Shown piece after piece: positions 1 to 11,819 of a DNA stretch of 64,000 nucleotides. The stretch is taken from contig MVBO01000017.1 of the NCBI GenBank assembly GCA_002261195.1, forward strand, positions 124,001-188,000, written 5' to 3'. This DNA comes from Bifiguratus adelaidae. Lineage: Eukaryota; Mucoromycota; Endogonomycetes; Endogonales. The notes under the pieces were generated by a model. It was given only the letters and a program-made list of their open reading frames with translations, searched no databases and had not been told where the DNA came from. Positions within the stretch are counted from its first letter, which is position 1. Each line of letters opens with the position of its first letter. A program made the position numbers and the translations under genes.

Positions 1-733
1 CTGTCAAATACAAGCCCCGTTGTGCGAAGTCTTCGAGGCGGTCTTTTTCAAACGCGCAAATGATGTCACTGAACCCTTGCCCAAGAAACTCGAAATTCTC
101 GCGTCTGATTGGCTACATTTGGAAGTGCATAATAATCGTGTCTGTCTTACACTGGACAGCAAGCTCATTATTGAATGCCATATTGGTCTCTGCTGTGATA
201 AATAGACTCGCGAGCATATAATACAATCACATTTGGCGCCATAGACTTCCTATTGGGGATAAATATTTGCAATGCGACAAGCTGGATCAACGTCGAGATG
301 ATGGCAATAGGAAAACCCAGTTCTAGTTCCCCTCACGTGTGCGTCGATACATGCTTTATGAGTCGCACCACACAAGCTTGGTTAATGTCCGGAAAAGACA
401 AAAGATGGGCAGTGGAGATGTCGTAGCTTTCGATCATCTCGTTTTCTTCAATCAATAGATTGAAGTCTGCACATTTGGCTCGCGGATAGATCCAATCAGC
501 TAATAGCTGCTTCTCCGAGCCCTTACATCCCACCCATCATTGGAAGATAAACAACCTGTGCGGAACAAGATGTTTTGACATCTCCTAAGGACATTGCCCA
601 TCTAAATAAGGAAATCGTCGCACACAGGTTGCAACGAGCCGTCTTCCCCCTAGCTGCGTCCGTTGAGCGACCTGAGCTGGAACCAAGCACAAGAGCTGTA
701 CGCGCGTGTTGACAGCCTATCTGAATATCGACA
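1..733. other. left edge, no supported gene
   Basis: No gene can be supported here. A plus-strand frame is open from base 2 to a TAG at 203-205 and could be the last exon of a gene starting left of the window, but its product (about 67 residues) matches no family I recognise. Short minus-strand frames at 333-759 lack family motifs. The right part is probably the 5' region of the gene that begins at 734. Confidence 0.4.
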
Positions 734-3647
734 ATGTCAACGTATTCTGAAGTGCGCACTAGTAGTGTGTTGTCAGCGCCTTGTCAAGGGAACGGTGAGT
801 GCTCGCCCATTCTCCCAAGTAGAGCCTGCTGCCTGAGCTAATTACAAGGCCACGATGCCTTTCTTCATTTTTTACACTCTTTAGAAACAGATACAGAAGA
901 CAAGGTTATGACAGACACGGAGCGGAGACTTTTGGAGCGCCAACGAAAGAAGGCAGAGCGGGAGGAATCCTTAAGGCAAGCTATGGCAGCTATGGAGGAG
1001 GAAGCAAACCGAAAAAGAGCTGAGAAGTCAAAGTCTCCACTCCCTGTACGATCTGTGCCGCTTTTCGAGGGACCAAAAGGTAGATATTGGCTATACAATC
1101 TCACACAAATACTGAACATTTGCTTCAAGTCTTGTCCACTCGACGACGGCCTGCGCAATCGTCAACGTTGGCCAATCACATGGCTATATTCGGAGGTGCA
1201 GTGCAAACGAATAAACATTTTGCGGAAGAAGAGAAGACTAAGTACCAAATCGGCGAAACCAATAAAACCGCATCGTCGCTCGCGACAATCGACAAGGAGG
1301 AAACGGCGCAAGTGGGAAATGAGCAAGAGCAAAGCGATCAAGTAGCCACAGTTGTGCTCAAAAATCAAGAGGTTATTCCAATTGAAAAATCCAATACATT
1401 GCCGGCTTCTGAAGTTCCTACTTTAGCTGATAAGGTGATGGAGCAGTCTACAGAAGCTCACAAAGAACCGATAGAGAAGAAGGAAAAGGCGGAATCAATC
1501 TATGCCAGTGAAGACTCGCCCATACAAGCTCAATCACCTGCTTTACCGAAGCAAGAGGTCGCTGATATCGCCGATCCAAGGGTCAAAGCTTCCGAGGCCG
1601 GATATCCTTTTTCCGATGTGGAGAGTCTCTCTGATCTTGACGAGCCGCAAACCGGTCTCCCAGAGGTCTCGAAAGCTTCCTTACCGTATGCGAACATCAC
1701 TGAAGAAACGGCCGGTATAGAAATGCTGCATGATCTTGACTATCCTATGGACAATGAAGCAAAGGTCTCTTCGGATACAACAACCGTGAGTGCAGGGGCA
1801 GAAAAGTGATGGGCATATCATCTTAAGCAGATTGATAGGTCTGTGAGAAGTCAAAGCCATCTCTACCAGAAAAGCCGAGCAGTCTCAAATCACTTGGAAC
1901 TCCCTCATTCGTCACTGCAGCATCGGCAAAAGAGGTACGTTGCGAGAGAAACCGTATCCCTGCTCATAGCGTCCTAATCAAAGATGCAGTCCGATGCAAC
2001 AACACCTGCCTCAAGTAAACCTAGAGATAAGGGTGTTCAGCCACCACGATGGGTTTCCAATGCCACCTCAAAGCACTTAGCGGAAATGGAACGACAGAAA
2101 AAGGAAGAGGAAGACAGGAGGAAAGTTTTCGAAAGGATACGGGGCGCAAAATACGGCAGGCCAAGTAGCGTTCCGGTAGAAAGCAAATATAACTCACCTG
2201 TCGTGCTACCAACCCCCAAGAAGCCTCAAAATCTCTCGGAACCAGTACAGTCACCTCAAGTTATCAAGTCCAAGATTGAGCCCAGCAAGATTGGGGTCAC
2301 TGCACGAAGCGGCGATGATGCTAACCTCTCAATACTTTCCAAACCCACGCATTTGACATCTCCTCAACCTTCACCGCAGTCACGGCCATCGGATTCTTCC
2401 CAATCGCCAACAGACTTAGCAGTATCACCTAAACAAGGCAAGGTGACTGAATCTGCCAATCCAAGCATCAGCATTGCCAAGAAGGAGCATGAGGTCGCAA
2501 ACCCCCGAGTAAGCGTACATTGCCAGGCCCAATACCGACTTCCATTGACTGACTACCAAAAGATTATGCCAACTGTGGGGACTCTGAGTGAATTCACGAT
2601 TGTTCCAGCGAAACCACTCATAATGCGGAAGGTAGGTGTTTGTCGATATTGTAAAGTGAACCATCATTTATCGTATTCAACAGCCTACTATGGAGGAACT
2701 GAATGCAAAGAAATACACTGGAATCAAGGTCCAAAAACCCACACCGATGCCTTCGACAAAACCAAGTCCCATAACCTTTATCGGTGTGTCTGAAAGCACG
2801 GATAATGCTGAAGCTTCTCAAAGGGAAGCGGCATCCGAATCGAAATTCGAGCGCTATGCCAACAACGACGAAGCAATGGCGAAGTCGTTGCCGCTCAAAG
2901 ACGCACCTGCAATCCCAGTAAAGCCCGGGCGTATGCCATCGGTGGCAAGGTCATATATCTCATTAGCAGAGAAGGAGACGAATGACTCATCTTGGTCGGC
3001 TGACGAAGATGATGTAAAAGCACCTTTAGAATCAGCAGGCAGACCAGCAGACATATTTGGGCCCCGACTCAAGCGTGTGCCCAAGCGAACCAGTTTTGAC
3101 GCTGGTAGTAGAGACAATGACGAGGAAGTAGATTCGAAGGTCAAAGAGACGCCGATTACTAGCGTGGCCAGCCACAAATCCGTGCAAAGCAGCTCTTATG
3201 GTGGATTCGCGCTGCCGGGAATGGCGTCATCAAAGATTCCCCCGAGTTTTGACAGATACCAACGGGCAACGCACACAGATGATGAACCGACACCCCCATA
3301 CTTATCGGCATCCGCAGCTCAGCAATCTTCGCCACGAGGATTGGCACTTCCTGGTCTCACACGGGCAGGGGCCTCGACTCTCCGCGGGCCTCGGCCAAAC
3401 CCGCGAAGTAAATCTCGCTCATCCGGCTTATCCTCTCCAATAAAAAATTTCGATCGAGCTCCGCAAGAAGCTTTACCCAACAAGCAGCTCTCAGAAAGTA
3501 CGCTACTACCAGACACACAGAAACTTAGCCACGTATGTATTCAGAGTATTGACCTTTCTGTGATGCTGACCTAGTACTTAGCCCACAAAATCCCGACCTC
3601 GCGCCCAAAAATCTCGACGTCCACCAACCAAAGCGTCCACGCAGTAG
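734..3647 (+). CDS. Aim21/CARMIL-like protein with C-terminal capping-protein-interaction motif
   Basis: Seven exons: 734-794, 849-1079, 1130-1785, 1851-1934, 1984-2631, 2684-3532, 3582-3647, giving about 864 residues. The N-terminal part has a charged Arg/Glu-rich helix (LLERQRKKAEREE). The middle is long, acidic, Ser/Pro-rich and low complexity, with short repeated Pro-Lys patches such as SLPEKPSSL and IPVKPG. The last residues form LSHPTKSRPRAQKSRRP, which fits the capping-protein-interaction consensus LxHxTxxRPK(6x)P, with Arg in the Lys position. That motif is known from CARMIL, CD2AP/CIN85 and yeast Aim21, which bind actin capping protein at cortical patches. I infer the same role. The start at 734 is in phase through a GTGAGT intron; ATG 908 is the alternative. 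The exon-4 acceptor may be 1847 instead of 1850. Confidence 0.72.
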
Positions 3648-3985
3648 TTACAGACAACGTAGGGTAGCGTAATATAGAAAGAAAACGAATAGTCTTCATC
3701 AGGGTTCCATCGAGGTGAAGTTCATTGAATCACGGCCATCATTTCCATATTTAGCAAGTGGCCTGTGCGATTGTGGGGTGTGAACTTCTTCGACGGGGAT
3801 TCCGTCCACGCTTGTGGTATCGTCAAAAGTGGGAGACACCTCCGTAGGGGGTTCTAGAGTGGTAGTAACCTCTCTTCGTCCTTCTTTCAGTAAAGCTCTG
3901 GACAAGAGAGCGACTTGGGAATGACGTGATCGCGGCTGGTCTGACCCTGGTCACCTTAGCAAGGAGCTATCGACTGTTGACGAGC
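3648..3985. other. intergenic, 338 bp
   Basis: 3' region of the Aim21-like gene and 5' region of the HMG gene. The HMG reading frame stays open upstream of its first ATG to about 3926 but has no ATG there. A 68-codon minus-strand frame at 3699-3905 shows no family features. Nothing else seen. Confidence 0.5.
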
Positions 3986-5694
3986 ATGTTTGGCAACCAA
4001 AGCAAGTCCACTCAGGGTAATAACGATGGCGCGGAAGTGTCGAGTAGTTCGAGAAAGCTTAGTAATCGGCCAGAACGCCTTGTGCGACCACCCAATGCTT
4101 TCATCCTCTTCAACAAAGAGTTACGCAACAAGCTCAAGCAGGCAAACCCTCACATGCAGGTGGCCGAGATATCAAAAGCTATTGGTGGACAGTGGAGAGC
4201 TCTGGATGATGTAAGAACGTACATAGACTATTGCCGAGATATTGACCTACTCATGGTTGCAAGTCTGAACGCCAGAAATATGTCGAAGCAGCCAGAGATA
4301 TTAAAGCGGCACTCAAGGACAAGCATCCAAACAGCATGTACATACGACGATCCAAGAGCGATATCGCCGACACGGGCCAGTTATGGCTCCCAAAGAATCG
4401 TCATGTGGACGCCAATGATACCGATGACCCAACCTCGGCTACTGCGTTTCCGAGCACTCTGCGAGTATCTCACACAAGAATTAATGGTCAGAAAGCTTCC
4501 TTGAAAGGTCAAAAGAAGAGATACGACAAGAATCCACAGGCTCCCCGGCATCCTCTGTCTGGTTACATGTTTTATCTCAAAGAAGCCCGACGAGATGCGA
4601 TGCATGAGCACCCTGGATCTACGGTCGGCGCAATCTCAAAAATCATTGCTGAGCAGTGGAAGAACATGACATCAGTTCAACGAAGTCCATGGAACCGTAA
4701 GGCAGAGGAAGACAAGGCGCGTTATGCGCGGGAGATGAAGCAGTTCGCTGCCCTCGGTATCGCTCCTCTTGGTCGAGGAATACGTCACAAGTATAAACCG
4801 AGCGATGCAACCCACAAGGCGACCAGCGCAGAGGCAAGCAACACATCAGTCGCAACTTCTCCCGCAAAGGAAGTACCCAATTCTATTGTCTTTGTTCCCG
4901 AAACAATGAATCATGCCACCATGCCAATGAAGCGGAAAAGCGCTCCAAGCGTACAAACAAGGAAATGGACAAATCCTATGCCGACTTTTAATGACACAGA
5001 GGTAACACCCAAGAGGACCAAATCGGTACACGTTCGGAGCGCGACACAAAGGACGATGCTCGCTCAAAACACACATATGACCTATAACGCTTCACAAACG
5101 CCATTTCCGCCTGGAGAGTACGATCAAATGCAACCAGGAACGACAAACTACATCAATCAAATGATGTATGACAAGGACAAGTACACGATAACGCCTTCCG
5201 ACCATCTATGCATGCCTTTACAAGCGTCATCGCAGAACATGCTCTTCATACCAGGTTGTCGGCAAGATCAACCACTCGCACCTTCCAGCCATCTCGGTTC
5301 CACCACACCAGCCTTTTCCGGCCATGTACCGCGCCATCAGCCTCTAGGTGGAACCAATAGCTATACATCTCTATCCACATCACCCTACTCGTTTTTAAAC
5401 ATGTCTAATTCAACGCTTGAACCAAGGTTAGCTCTACCTTACCCTAGTACAATGGACAAATATCCCTACGTTTCAACGGCTCCACCCAATATCATGCCAT
5501 CGAACGCGAAGCCACACATGGTATACCCAGTGTACCATCCACAACCAGCCTCACAGACCCCTTTTCCAACGAATGCACCGTACTCAGCGTACCCGTTACC
5601 CTATCCGGCTGAACCATCCTTGCCGTCATCGCAGTATATGCATGAGACGGGCCTGTTGGATGGACAGACGAATTTTCCAGTACCCGGACCTTGA
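3986..5694 (+). CDS. protein with two different HMG boxes
   Basis: Two exons, 3986-4210 and 4264-5694 (551 residues). Box 1 (about residues 35-105) starts RPPNAFILFNKELR and is of the MATA/sequence-specific type; the 53-nt intron falls inside it after ALDD. Box 2 (about 180-255) starts PQAPRHPLSGYMFYLKEARR and has the HMGB/NHP6-like pattern with EQWKNM and a lysine-rich helix 3. The long C-terminal half is rich in Pro, Tyr, Met and Ser and has no domain, as in many fungal transcription factors. Nuclear DNA binding is inferred from the boxes. The target genes are unknown. The start is the first ATG in the open frame. Combining one MATA-type and one HMGB-type box in one chain is unusual to my knowledge. 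Confidence 0.85.
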
Positions 5695-5945
5695 TTGTCG
5701 CCACGATGCAGAGACACCATTGTAGATATAAAAGTATATCAAAGATATATAACGGATTGGACAATAAGCAATGCAATGTCAAAATGGAATTTTTCGAGGC
5801 GGTGTTTACCGATTCAAGGGCAACGTTTGGTGCGCGTTCATGTGACGGCATGTCAGCTTTTTGTCGTGGATGTAATGTCTATAATACATGATATCTACCT
5901 ATGCAATTGTACATGCTGACTAGTTTGAACCAGGACGCAGTTAAA

Positions 5946-8900
5946 TTAGCTGACTGACGCTCGGACATAGTACAAGATGTAAGCAGCTCGAGACTATAAT
6001 CATGCAATTATACGATGTCAGTACCCTTGGGTAATGTCGAGTCACATTTTTGAGGCATACCTTGACCGTCGATTCATCACAAACCGAGAAACGTGAATCG
6101 TCGAAATTGTGCCATTGTGATCTGTATCCGTTCCTTACACATGCAGTATCTGAACGAGCGACAATTAGCCATGATGACGCAACTTGAAATGACTTACAAT
6201 GTCCACCACTGAGACCTCCGAAATGATTCTAAAGCGACTCGTCAATACGCAAATCTTAAGACGCTATTGCGTGACTTACCGAAACAGCGTATAAATCGTA
6301 ACGGAAACTCTCTGGACGACCATCTTCCTTATGAGCGGCAGTAACATAAGGAGGCAAATACTGCTGGAGTTCTAGACCCCTATATATCCCGGTTTAGCCT
6401 TCATCCATTAGATCAATACTCTTGGCACTCACTTGATTGGATAGTCCACCTGAGTTTCCAACTTGTCTCTGAAAGGTCCTTGGAAAGAGAAACGCTTCAA
6501 ATGAATCAAGAGAACATCTGGAAGTCGGGATATGGAAAGCGTCTTGGAAGCTCGCCTCCGAACTTTGCATCGTGGACAGTTCCTGAACAAGTGTGAGTAC
6601 AACGATGCTCTCAGATAGGTGCCTAAACATACCATCCGTCATCTCCTTCCATGACTTCCTCCTTCACAAAGGTGTTTAGGCATTCATAGAGAGAAACGCG
6701 GTCTGGTCTTCCTTTGGTGGTGGGTATCGGCAGAGACAGGTACATGAATGCATTGTAAGTCGTAGAGGTCTTGCCACAATGCAAGCACCGCATCTTGTTT
6801 TTGAATTGACCTTGAAACAAGCTGACCATGACGCTCGAATTGCGCTGAAGGTAACGTTCCCAAGCAATGGCACTCGCTTCTTGATCGGGTAATCTTTCGA
6901 ATCGCTCTTCCTCCTCTGGGGTGTCTTCATGAATGGGAGGCTTGCTGAGGACCAGATTGAGATCTTCGTGAAGGCCGTCCAAAAGAAACGATAAGAATTC
7001 TTGAGAGTCCTGTTGCTCATTGCTGGCAAATTGAGGTGCAAATCTCGCGATCGCATCCTTTGCATACGTTAATGATTAACGAACAGTGATCGTGTCTGCT
7101 TACCCTAAACGTTACAGGGGAGATAAACGTGTACTGCTCGCTCCAAATGACTCGCAAGAGATTTGCAAAAGCATCCGCCAGGACGCCACGGGTACCCAAT
7201 GGATTGGTTTTATTAACGTGTGGTCTGTACGCGCCCGCTAAAGAGACGGTTAGTACGATAACAGAATCGCGCCAATGACCGAACTCACAGAGAAAATACC
7301 GGGCCAAAGGTATAGTCCCGCTGAGACATTGAATAACAGAGTTCATGAAACAAGTGTTGCCCAAGTTTTTCAATCCTGTGGTTCCGATAGATGTATTACC
7401 CAGAGAGGAATAAGCACTTTCATATCGGGGAAGTTGGTGTCGTGGCGTTAGCTCAGTGGAATTGGAGGCCGCGGTCGGTGTGGTAGGAATGGGCAATTCT
7501 CCCAAATGTGCAGGTTTAGGAGCAGGTGAAGGTACGATGGGGAGTGGGCGAAGCGGTTTGGCAGGAAGTTGAGGAGGCGCCTCATACATGTTATTTTGTG
7601 TTGCCGTGAAAGCATTGAAAGGATTGTCGATAAAGGTGTTCCTCCGTTGCAATTTCGGGCCCGGAGGAGCACTGGCCTCCATTGACTCTTGAGGTTGCTT
7701 GTTCTGATCGTTCTCGCTCAACGTATGCGCTGGTCGTGGCTTCGGAATAGGTGCAGGCTTCGTGCCAGTAGCAGGGGTACCAGGTTTCGGACCCGTGGAC
7801 AAGCTGGGAGGCTTTGGAGCGATTGAAGGTGGACCAGGCGCCCTATTAGGAACATAGTTGTTCTGTATGTTGGCAAAAGGTACTGGTCGACCTCGTATCA
7901 TGGATTCCGCATCGCCGCCTTCCTTCTTTTGCTGGAACTAGATGACGCATCCGATGAGTATCAGCAGCACAAGCACACAAGCACACATACGTAATCGTAC
8001 AATGTTCGATTGATGGCCACACTAGGAGACATGTTTTCCTTGTTGGCACCAGCCGAATCATAGTAATCCTGCGCTGCATGCGTGGGACCATTGGGTATTC
8101 GATGAGTCAACCCCAAGCCTCGGTTGTCGTCCGGTCGCTGGTGCTTGGCCGAATAACTTTCGGCATTCTTGTCGTTAGTCATAGCGTCGCTTTGTCGTTT
8201 TGTTCGATTATCAGGTCTCCACACAAATACTCCGGCATCGCCCGTGTACTTTCTCCATGCTTCAAATCCTCCGCTAAGCAGTACAGGAACGCGGGACAAG
8301 GTTTTGTGAAACTCGGTGGTATAGATGGCATGCTTGAGAATTCGCAAAAGGTCGAACTGGCTTGTGGCATCTGCGACACTGCTCGTGTTCTGATCGTAAT
8401 AGACGACGAGGTCAAAGTTGGACCGAGCGGAGAACAGAATCTGCTCCGCTTCGGGTGAGATAACAAGAGATTCTTCTATTTGTTGGGACGTTACCCTGTG
8501 TGTAAAGGAGCATCTTAGTAAATATAACGGTTTGCGACATTCAAGGAGCGCACGTACCCTGGTCGAAGAATGAGCGGCTCAATCTGCACAACCCACTTGT
8601 GCTTGATGCATCCGCTCTCAAACTGCTCGCGAGGTCTGACATCCAAAAGCAGAACGGATGGCGGATTTTCCTTTTGTACTAAATACTGAGCAAGCGCCTT
8701 GGGTGTGATGGTGACGCCTGTGTTGATGTTGTTATTCGTTCTCGACGGCATCTGCATCCCAGACAATCTTCTCTGTCCCAACGGTTTCGCTGGACTTGCT
8801 GACGGGGGTCTAATTCCGTCCGCATTTAATTGATGAGTTATTGGTAAACTTGGATGGGCCGTAGACACCGAATTCTGCAATGATCTCGGCTCTGGCGAAA

Positions 8901-9673
8901 TCCGCATATTGGCTACACCAGAATCCAGAGACGTCGTTTGACGAGCATTGCCATGTGACATAATATTGCGCGTACTCTTGAGGTCGGATGACGTCGACCG
9001 ACTTGGCTCGTGCGTAGGCACCGAAGGGAACCGTCGCTCAAAATCGTCAACCGACATTTCCACGGGAGTACTTGGCGTGCTTGTTTTGCGAGAATATGTC
9101 GGTCCGTTCATGGAGACATCCTCCCTGCCGCGCTTGGGTACAGTATTCTGCAAAATGAGCGCAACATCCTCCAATATGGGCAGAAAATATTTCAGTTGCT
9201 GAGCGCGCATGTTAGACGATGCAAAAGCAATCCACAATCCTGTCAATTACCTTTTGAACAGATAGATAGGATGAATAGGCGGGTTCCCGCTTCGCTTGTA
9301 CATTGGCATATCCGCTATGCTTTTGCACAATATCCACGACGATCCTGCGGCGCACCTTGTCAATCCAAAGCCTCGAACAAGGCCCGCCATGACCACTTAC
9401 GCACTGGCCTTCAACAAGTCTACATAGGCATTTTCCAGATCCCCCGCATTGTAATAGGTCTCGCCCTGGATCCGGTAAGCCACGACCCACACGGGCAGCA
9501 TGCCACATTCTCACCTGCTCAAACAGCTTCTTTGCTGTACTTAACCAGCGCTGCAACCCATAACTTTCTTTATCCGCCACATTGATAGCTGCCCGCTCCT
9601 GCAGCTGTGCCCAACTGCTGCCCGTCGTGGTCATGAGCCAAGACTTGTTCTTCGCAGAGTTACCCAATGGCAT
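5946..9673 (-). CDS. ubiquitin-specific protease, USP8/Doa4-type with rhodanese domain
   Basis: Thirteen exons, about 1029 residues: 9515-9673, 9401-9465, 9251-9344, 8558-9198, 7991-8495, 7289-7937, 7104-7237, 6633-7057, 6433-6582, 6280-6379, 6198-6228, 6061-6149, 5946-5993. The N-terminus resembles the USP8/AMSH MIT-like dimerisation fold ([20 protein letters not shown]). A rhodanese domain follows ([18 protein letters not shown] to [13 protein letters not shown]); the expected catalytic-loop Cys is absent (VYYDQN), so it is probably a scaffold. After a Pro-rich linker comes the USP core: Cys box [14 protein letters not shown] (Cys about 684), zinc-type CxxC pairs, and His box [12 protein letters not shown]. 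By analogy with Doa4/USP8 it should remove ubiquitin from cargo at endosomes. All exon phases are consistent. Divergent from the gene at 9952. Confidence 0.93.
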
Positions 9674-9951
9674 CAGCTAGTAGAAGCCTTCAAAACTACG
9701 ACCCTAACCCTGATGTTGTGGAGTGAGCGCGCTCACACGCGCGCGTGCAACAGGGACTGGGTGTGTGAGTAGAGTAGAATATAATAGGAGACGATGGGGA
9801 AGCCTTGACTGAATGACATTCACCCTACCCACCACCCATGCATAGTCCATCACCACTCCCACATACCATACCATATACCCACAGGAGAGACTGTGTTCAG
9901 GTCACACTTAAAACCGGATTCCCCTGAATTTGATTGACCTTGTTCTTTGAC
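9674..9951. promoter_or_regulatory. divergent promoter between the USP gene and the 9952 gene
   Basis: 278 bp separate the two start codons, so both genes must be controlled from here. It holds two abutting perfect 12-bp GC-rich palindromes (9724-9735 and 9736-9747), about 50-75 bp from the USP start codon, and an A/C-rich stretch at 9820-9900 toward the plus-strand gene. No clear TATA box for either gene. Confidence 0.6.
9724..9747. repeat. two back-to-back 12-bp palindromes
   Basis: TGAGCGCGCTCA (9724-9735) is followed with no spacer by CACGCGCGCGTG (9736-9747). Both are perfect palindromes with alternating purine-pyrimidine GCGC cores. Likely uses are binding of dimeric transcription factors or Z-DNA formation; this is inference. 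Confidence 0.85.
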
Positions 9952-11667
9952 ATGCCGCCAACGAAGCCATTGGAACCCAAGGGCCCACGGATCAATGATG
10001 ACTTGCTGGATGATGATAGTGACGATGCCCATAACTATCATGATTCTCCCGAAAAGCGAAAGAAGAAGAGTAGTACTTCAGCGTTGGTCGAGTTTCTCAA
10101 CTCTACTGGTCCCGAGGAGTTCCAAGAAGCGCAAAAGGACGAGAGTGGCAAGGAGTCTCCGGCATTGGCACATAAGCGGACTTCTCCGTCCTTTTTTCGG
10201 CGACGAAAGAAGATGAGTGCGCTTTCGCCTGCACCGGTGCATGTCGCTCATCGACCTGTGCATAATGGGGGTAAGAAGCATGTTGAGCTTCTTCCTCGGT
10301 ATATACCTACATCGGAAAATGCTCCCATACCGCGAGATGCAGGCTCCAAACCAAATGGCGGCTCCATCCTTAGTCTTGCCATGCGCAATAACCGAGTACC
10401 ACCTCCCTCCGTTGGATCCAAGATTGCGCCCTTGCCGCCAAATCGACGAAGCATTCTATTGAATGAGCCTCTAGACCTCGGTTCACAGATCCGCAACAAG
10501 CGATACTCTGGGTCAGAAGCCAGCTTATATCGATCATCGTCTCGGCTATCGCGGATTTCATCCAAGCGTTACTCGCGACAACTTTACGGGGACGACTTGT
10601 CCAAGGGTGGAAGTTTCTCGGATCGATATTACTACGACAATGATGCTTGGCACGGTTCGCAGAGGGGTTACGAGCCTCCCCTTGTACCGAGACGTACAGG
10701 TAGCAAGTATCCTAGGGAGACCCTATCCATCCGCACAATGTCATCAATATCAACACGTCAAGATGAGAAGGATTTGGACAGAGTCCGAGATCAGTCTGAA
10801 AGGTTCATGACCGAGACCGGCACTCAAGCTAATGCGGTTGAAGATGATGAAGACACCGATCTCGTCGAGGCAGCCTTACTTCAACGCATGCAAAACTTTA
10901 ATCTCCTCACTGGCGCAACACAAACCGCTACGGACGAGGACGACATGGCGAAGCTGGCGGCGAATCATGCTCAGCAACTTGCTGACGATCACGTCAAGGC
11001 GCTCTATGAAACATCCATAGCCCAAGTCCAGAATTTGGACGAACTCAATAATGTCGACTCACAAGCAAGCGGTCAACGCAAAAAAATCCGTCATGTTCAG
11101 ATGCAAACGGTAGCCCCGGTTGCCATGAAGAGAGCGTACACACAAACCGATCCTGTCACCTTCCTCGAAGACAAGGCACTTGAACCCACGACGGGTAAAA
11201 GTCATATCGAAAACAATGAGGTTCCGCACAGTCCAACCGACAAATCAACTCCTTGGCTCTCGGGAGACATTCCTACACCGCCACCTTCTGTAGATCCAAC
11301 AGTCATGGAACCGGCCATCCCCACACCCAGCCAACACGGTCGACAGACTGATACCGATACTTCATCCACGTTGCCATCCTCATCAGCCACCATCGCTCAA
11401 CTAACCCAAACCATTCAACAACTGGAAAGGAAATTACAAAAGGAACAGCGATCCAAGAGGCGATTACTCGCTGCCATGCAAGATTCACGCAACAAATTCG
11501 AAGTGCTATCCGGTCTGGCATACCGAAAGCTTCGTGAACTGTGGGAAGAAAAGTGTCGACGCGAGATGGAGTGTCTAGAGTTGGAGGAACGGTGCGAGGA
11601 GCTGGAACTCTGGATTCGACGTCAAGGCGGAGACGATTGGGGTTGGGAAAGCGGAGAAGAAGAATGA
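9952..11667 (+). CDS. unknown Ser/Arg-rich protein with C-terminal coiled coil
   Basis: Single exon, 571 residues; the start is the first ATG in the frame. I do not recognise the family by name. Near the N-terminus is TSALVEFLNSTGPEEF, resembling a short segment (ADFLxxTGP-like) seen in many uncharacterised fungal proteins, followed by basic Arg/Lys clusters (FFRRRKK). The middle is disordered, Ser/Arg/Tyr-rich, then acidic. Residues about 465-560 form a strong heptad region (LTQTIQQLERKLQKEQ; REMECLELEERCEELE), so it probably oligomerises. No membrane segment or signal peptide. It shares its promoter with the deubiquitinase. A cortical or scaffold role is possible but not shown. Confidence 0.8.
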   Translation: MPPTKPLEPKGPRINDDLLDDDSDDAHNYHDSPEKRKKKSSTSALVEFLNSTGPEEFQEAQKDESGKESPALAHKRTSPSFFRRRKKMSALSPAPVHVAHRPVHNGGKKHVELLPRYIPTSENAPIPRDAGSKPNGGSILSLAMRNNRVPPPSVGSKIAPLPPNRRSILLNEPLDLGSQIRNKRYSGSEASLYRSSSRLSRISSKRYSRQLYGDDLSKGGSFSDRYYYDNDAWHGSQRGYEPPLVPRRTGSKYPRETLSIRTMSSISTRQDEKDLDRVRDQSERFMTETGTQANAVEDDEDTDLVEAALLQRMQNFNLLTGATQTATDEDDMAKLAANHAQQLADDHVKALYETSIAQVQNLDELNNVDSQASGQRKKIRHVQMQTVAPVAMKRAYTQTDPVTFLEDKALEPTTGKSHIENNEVPHSPTDKSTPWLSGDIPTPPPSVDPTVMEPAIPTPSQHGRQTDTDTSSTLPSSSATIAQLTQTIQQLERKLQKEQRSKRRLLAAMQDSRNKFEVLSGLAYRKLRELWEEKCRREMECLELEERCEELELWIRRQGGDDWGWESGEEE

Positions 11668-11819
11668 GGCAGAGCCTTTCCCTGTATACACACACCGCGT
11701 TTCTCTCTTTTATGCTATGGCTTTTCCTTTGTCATCTATGTAATTGTCATCATATATCACATCTGCAAAGAGACGCGTCTCATAAATTACAGCTTGTCGA
11801 CGCGCGACCGTTTTCCGAC

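Noticed and set aside
9010..9585. 191-codon plus-strand frame opposite the deubiquitinase N-terminus
   Set aside because: The minus strand encodes a continuous, correctly spliced USP8-type N-terminus; this frame is a shadow.
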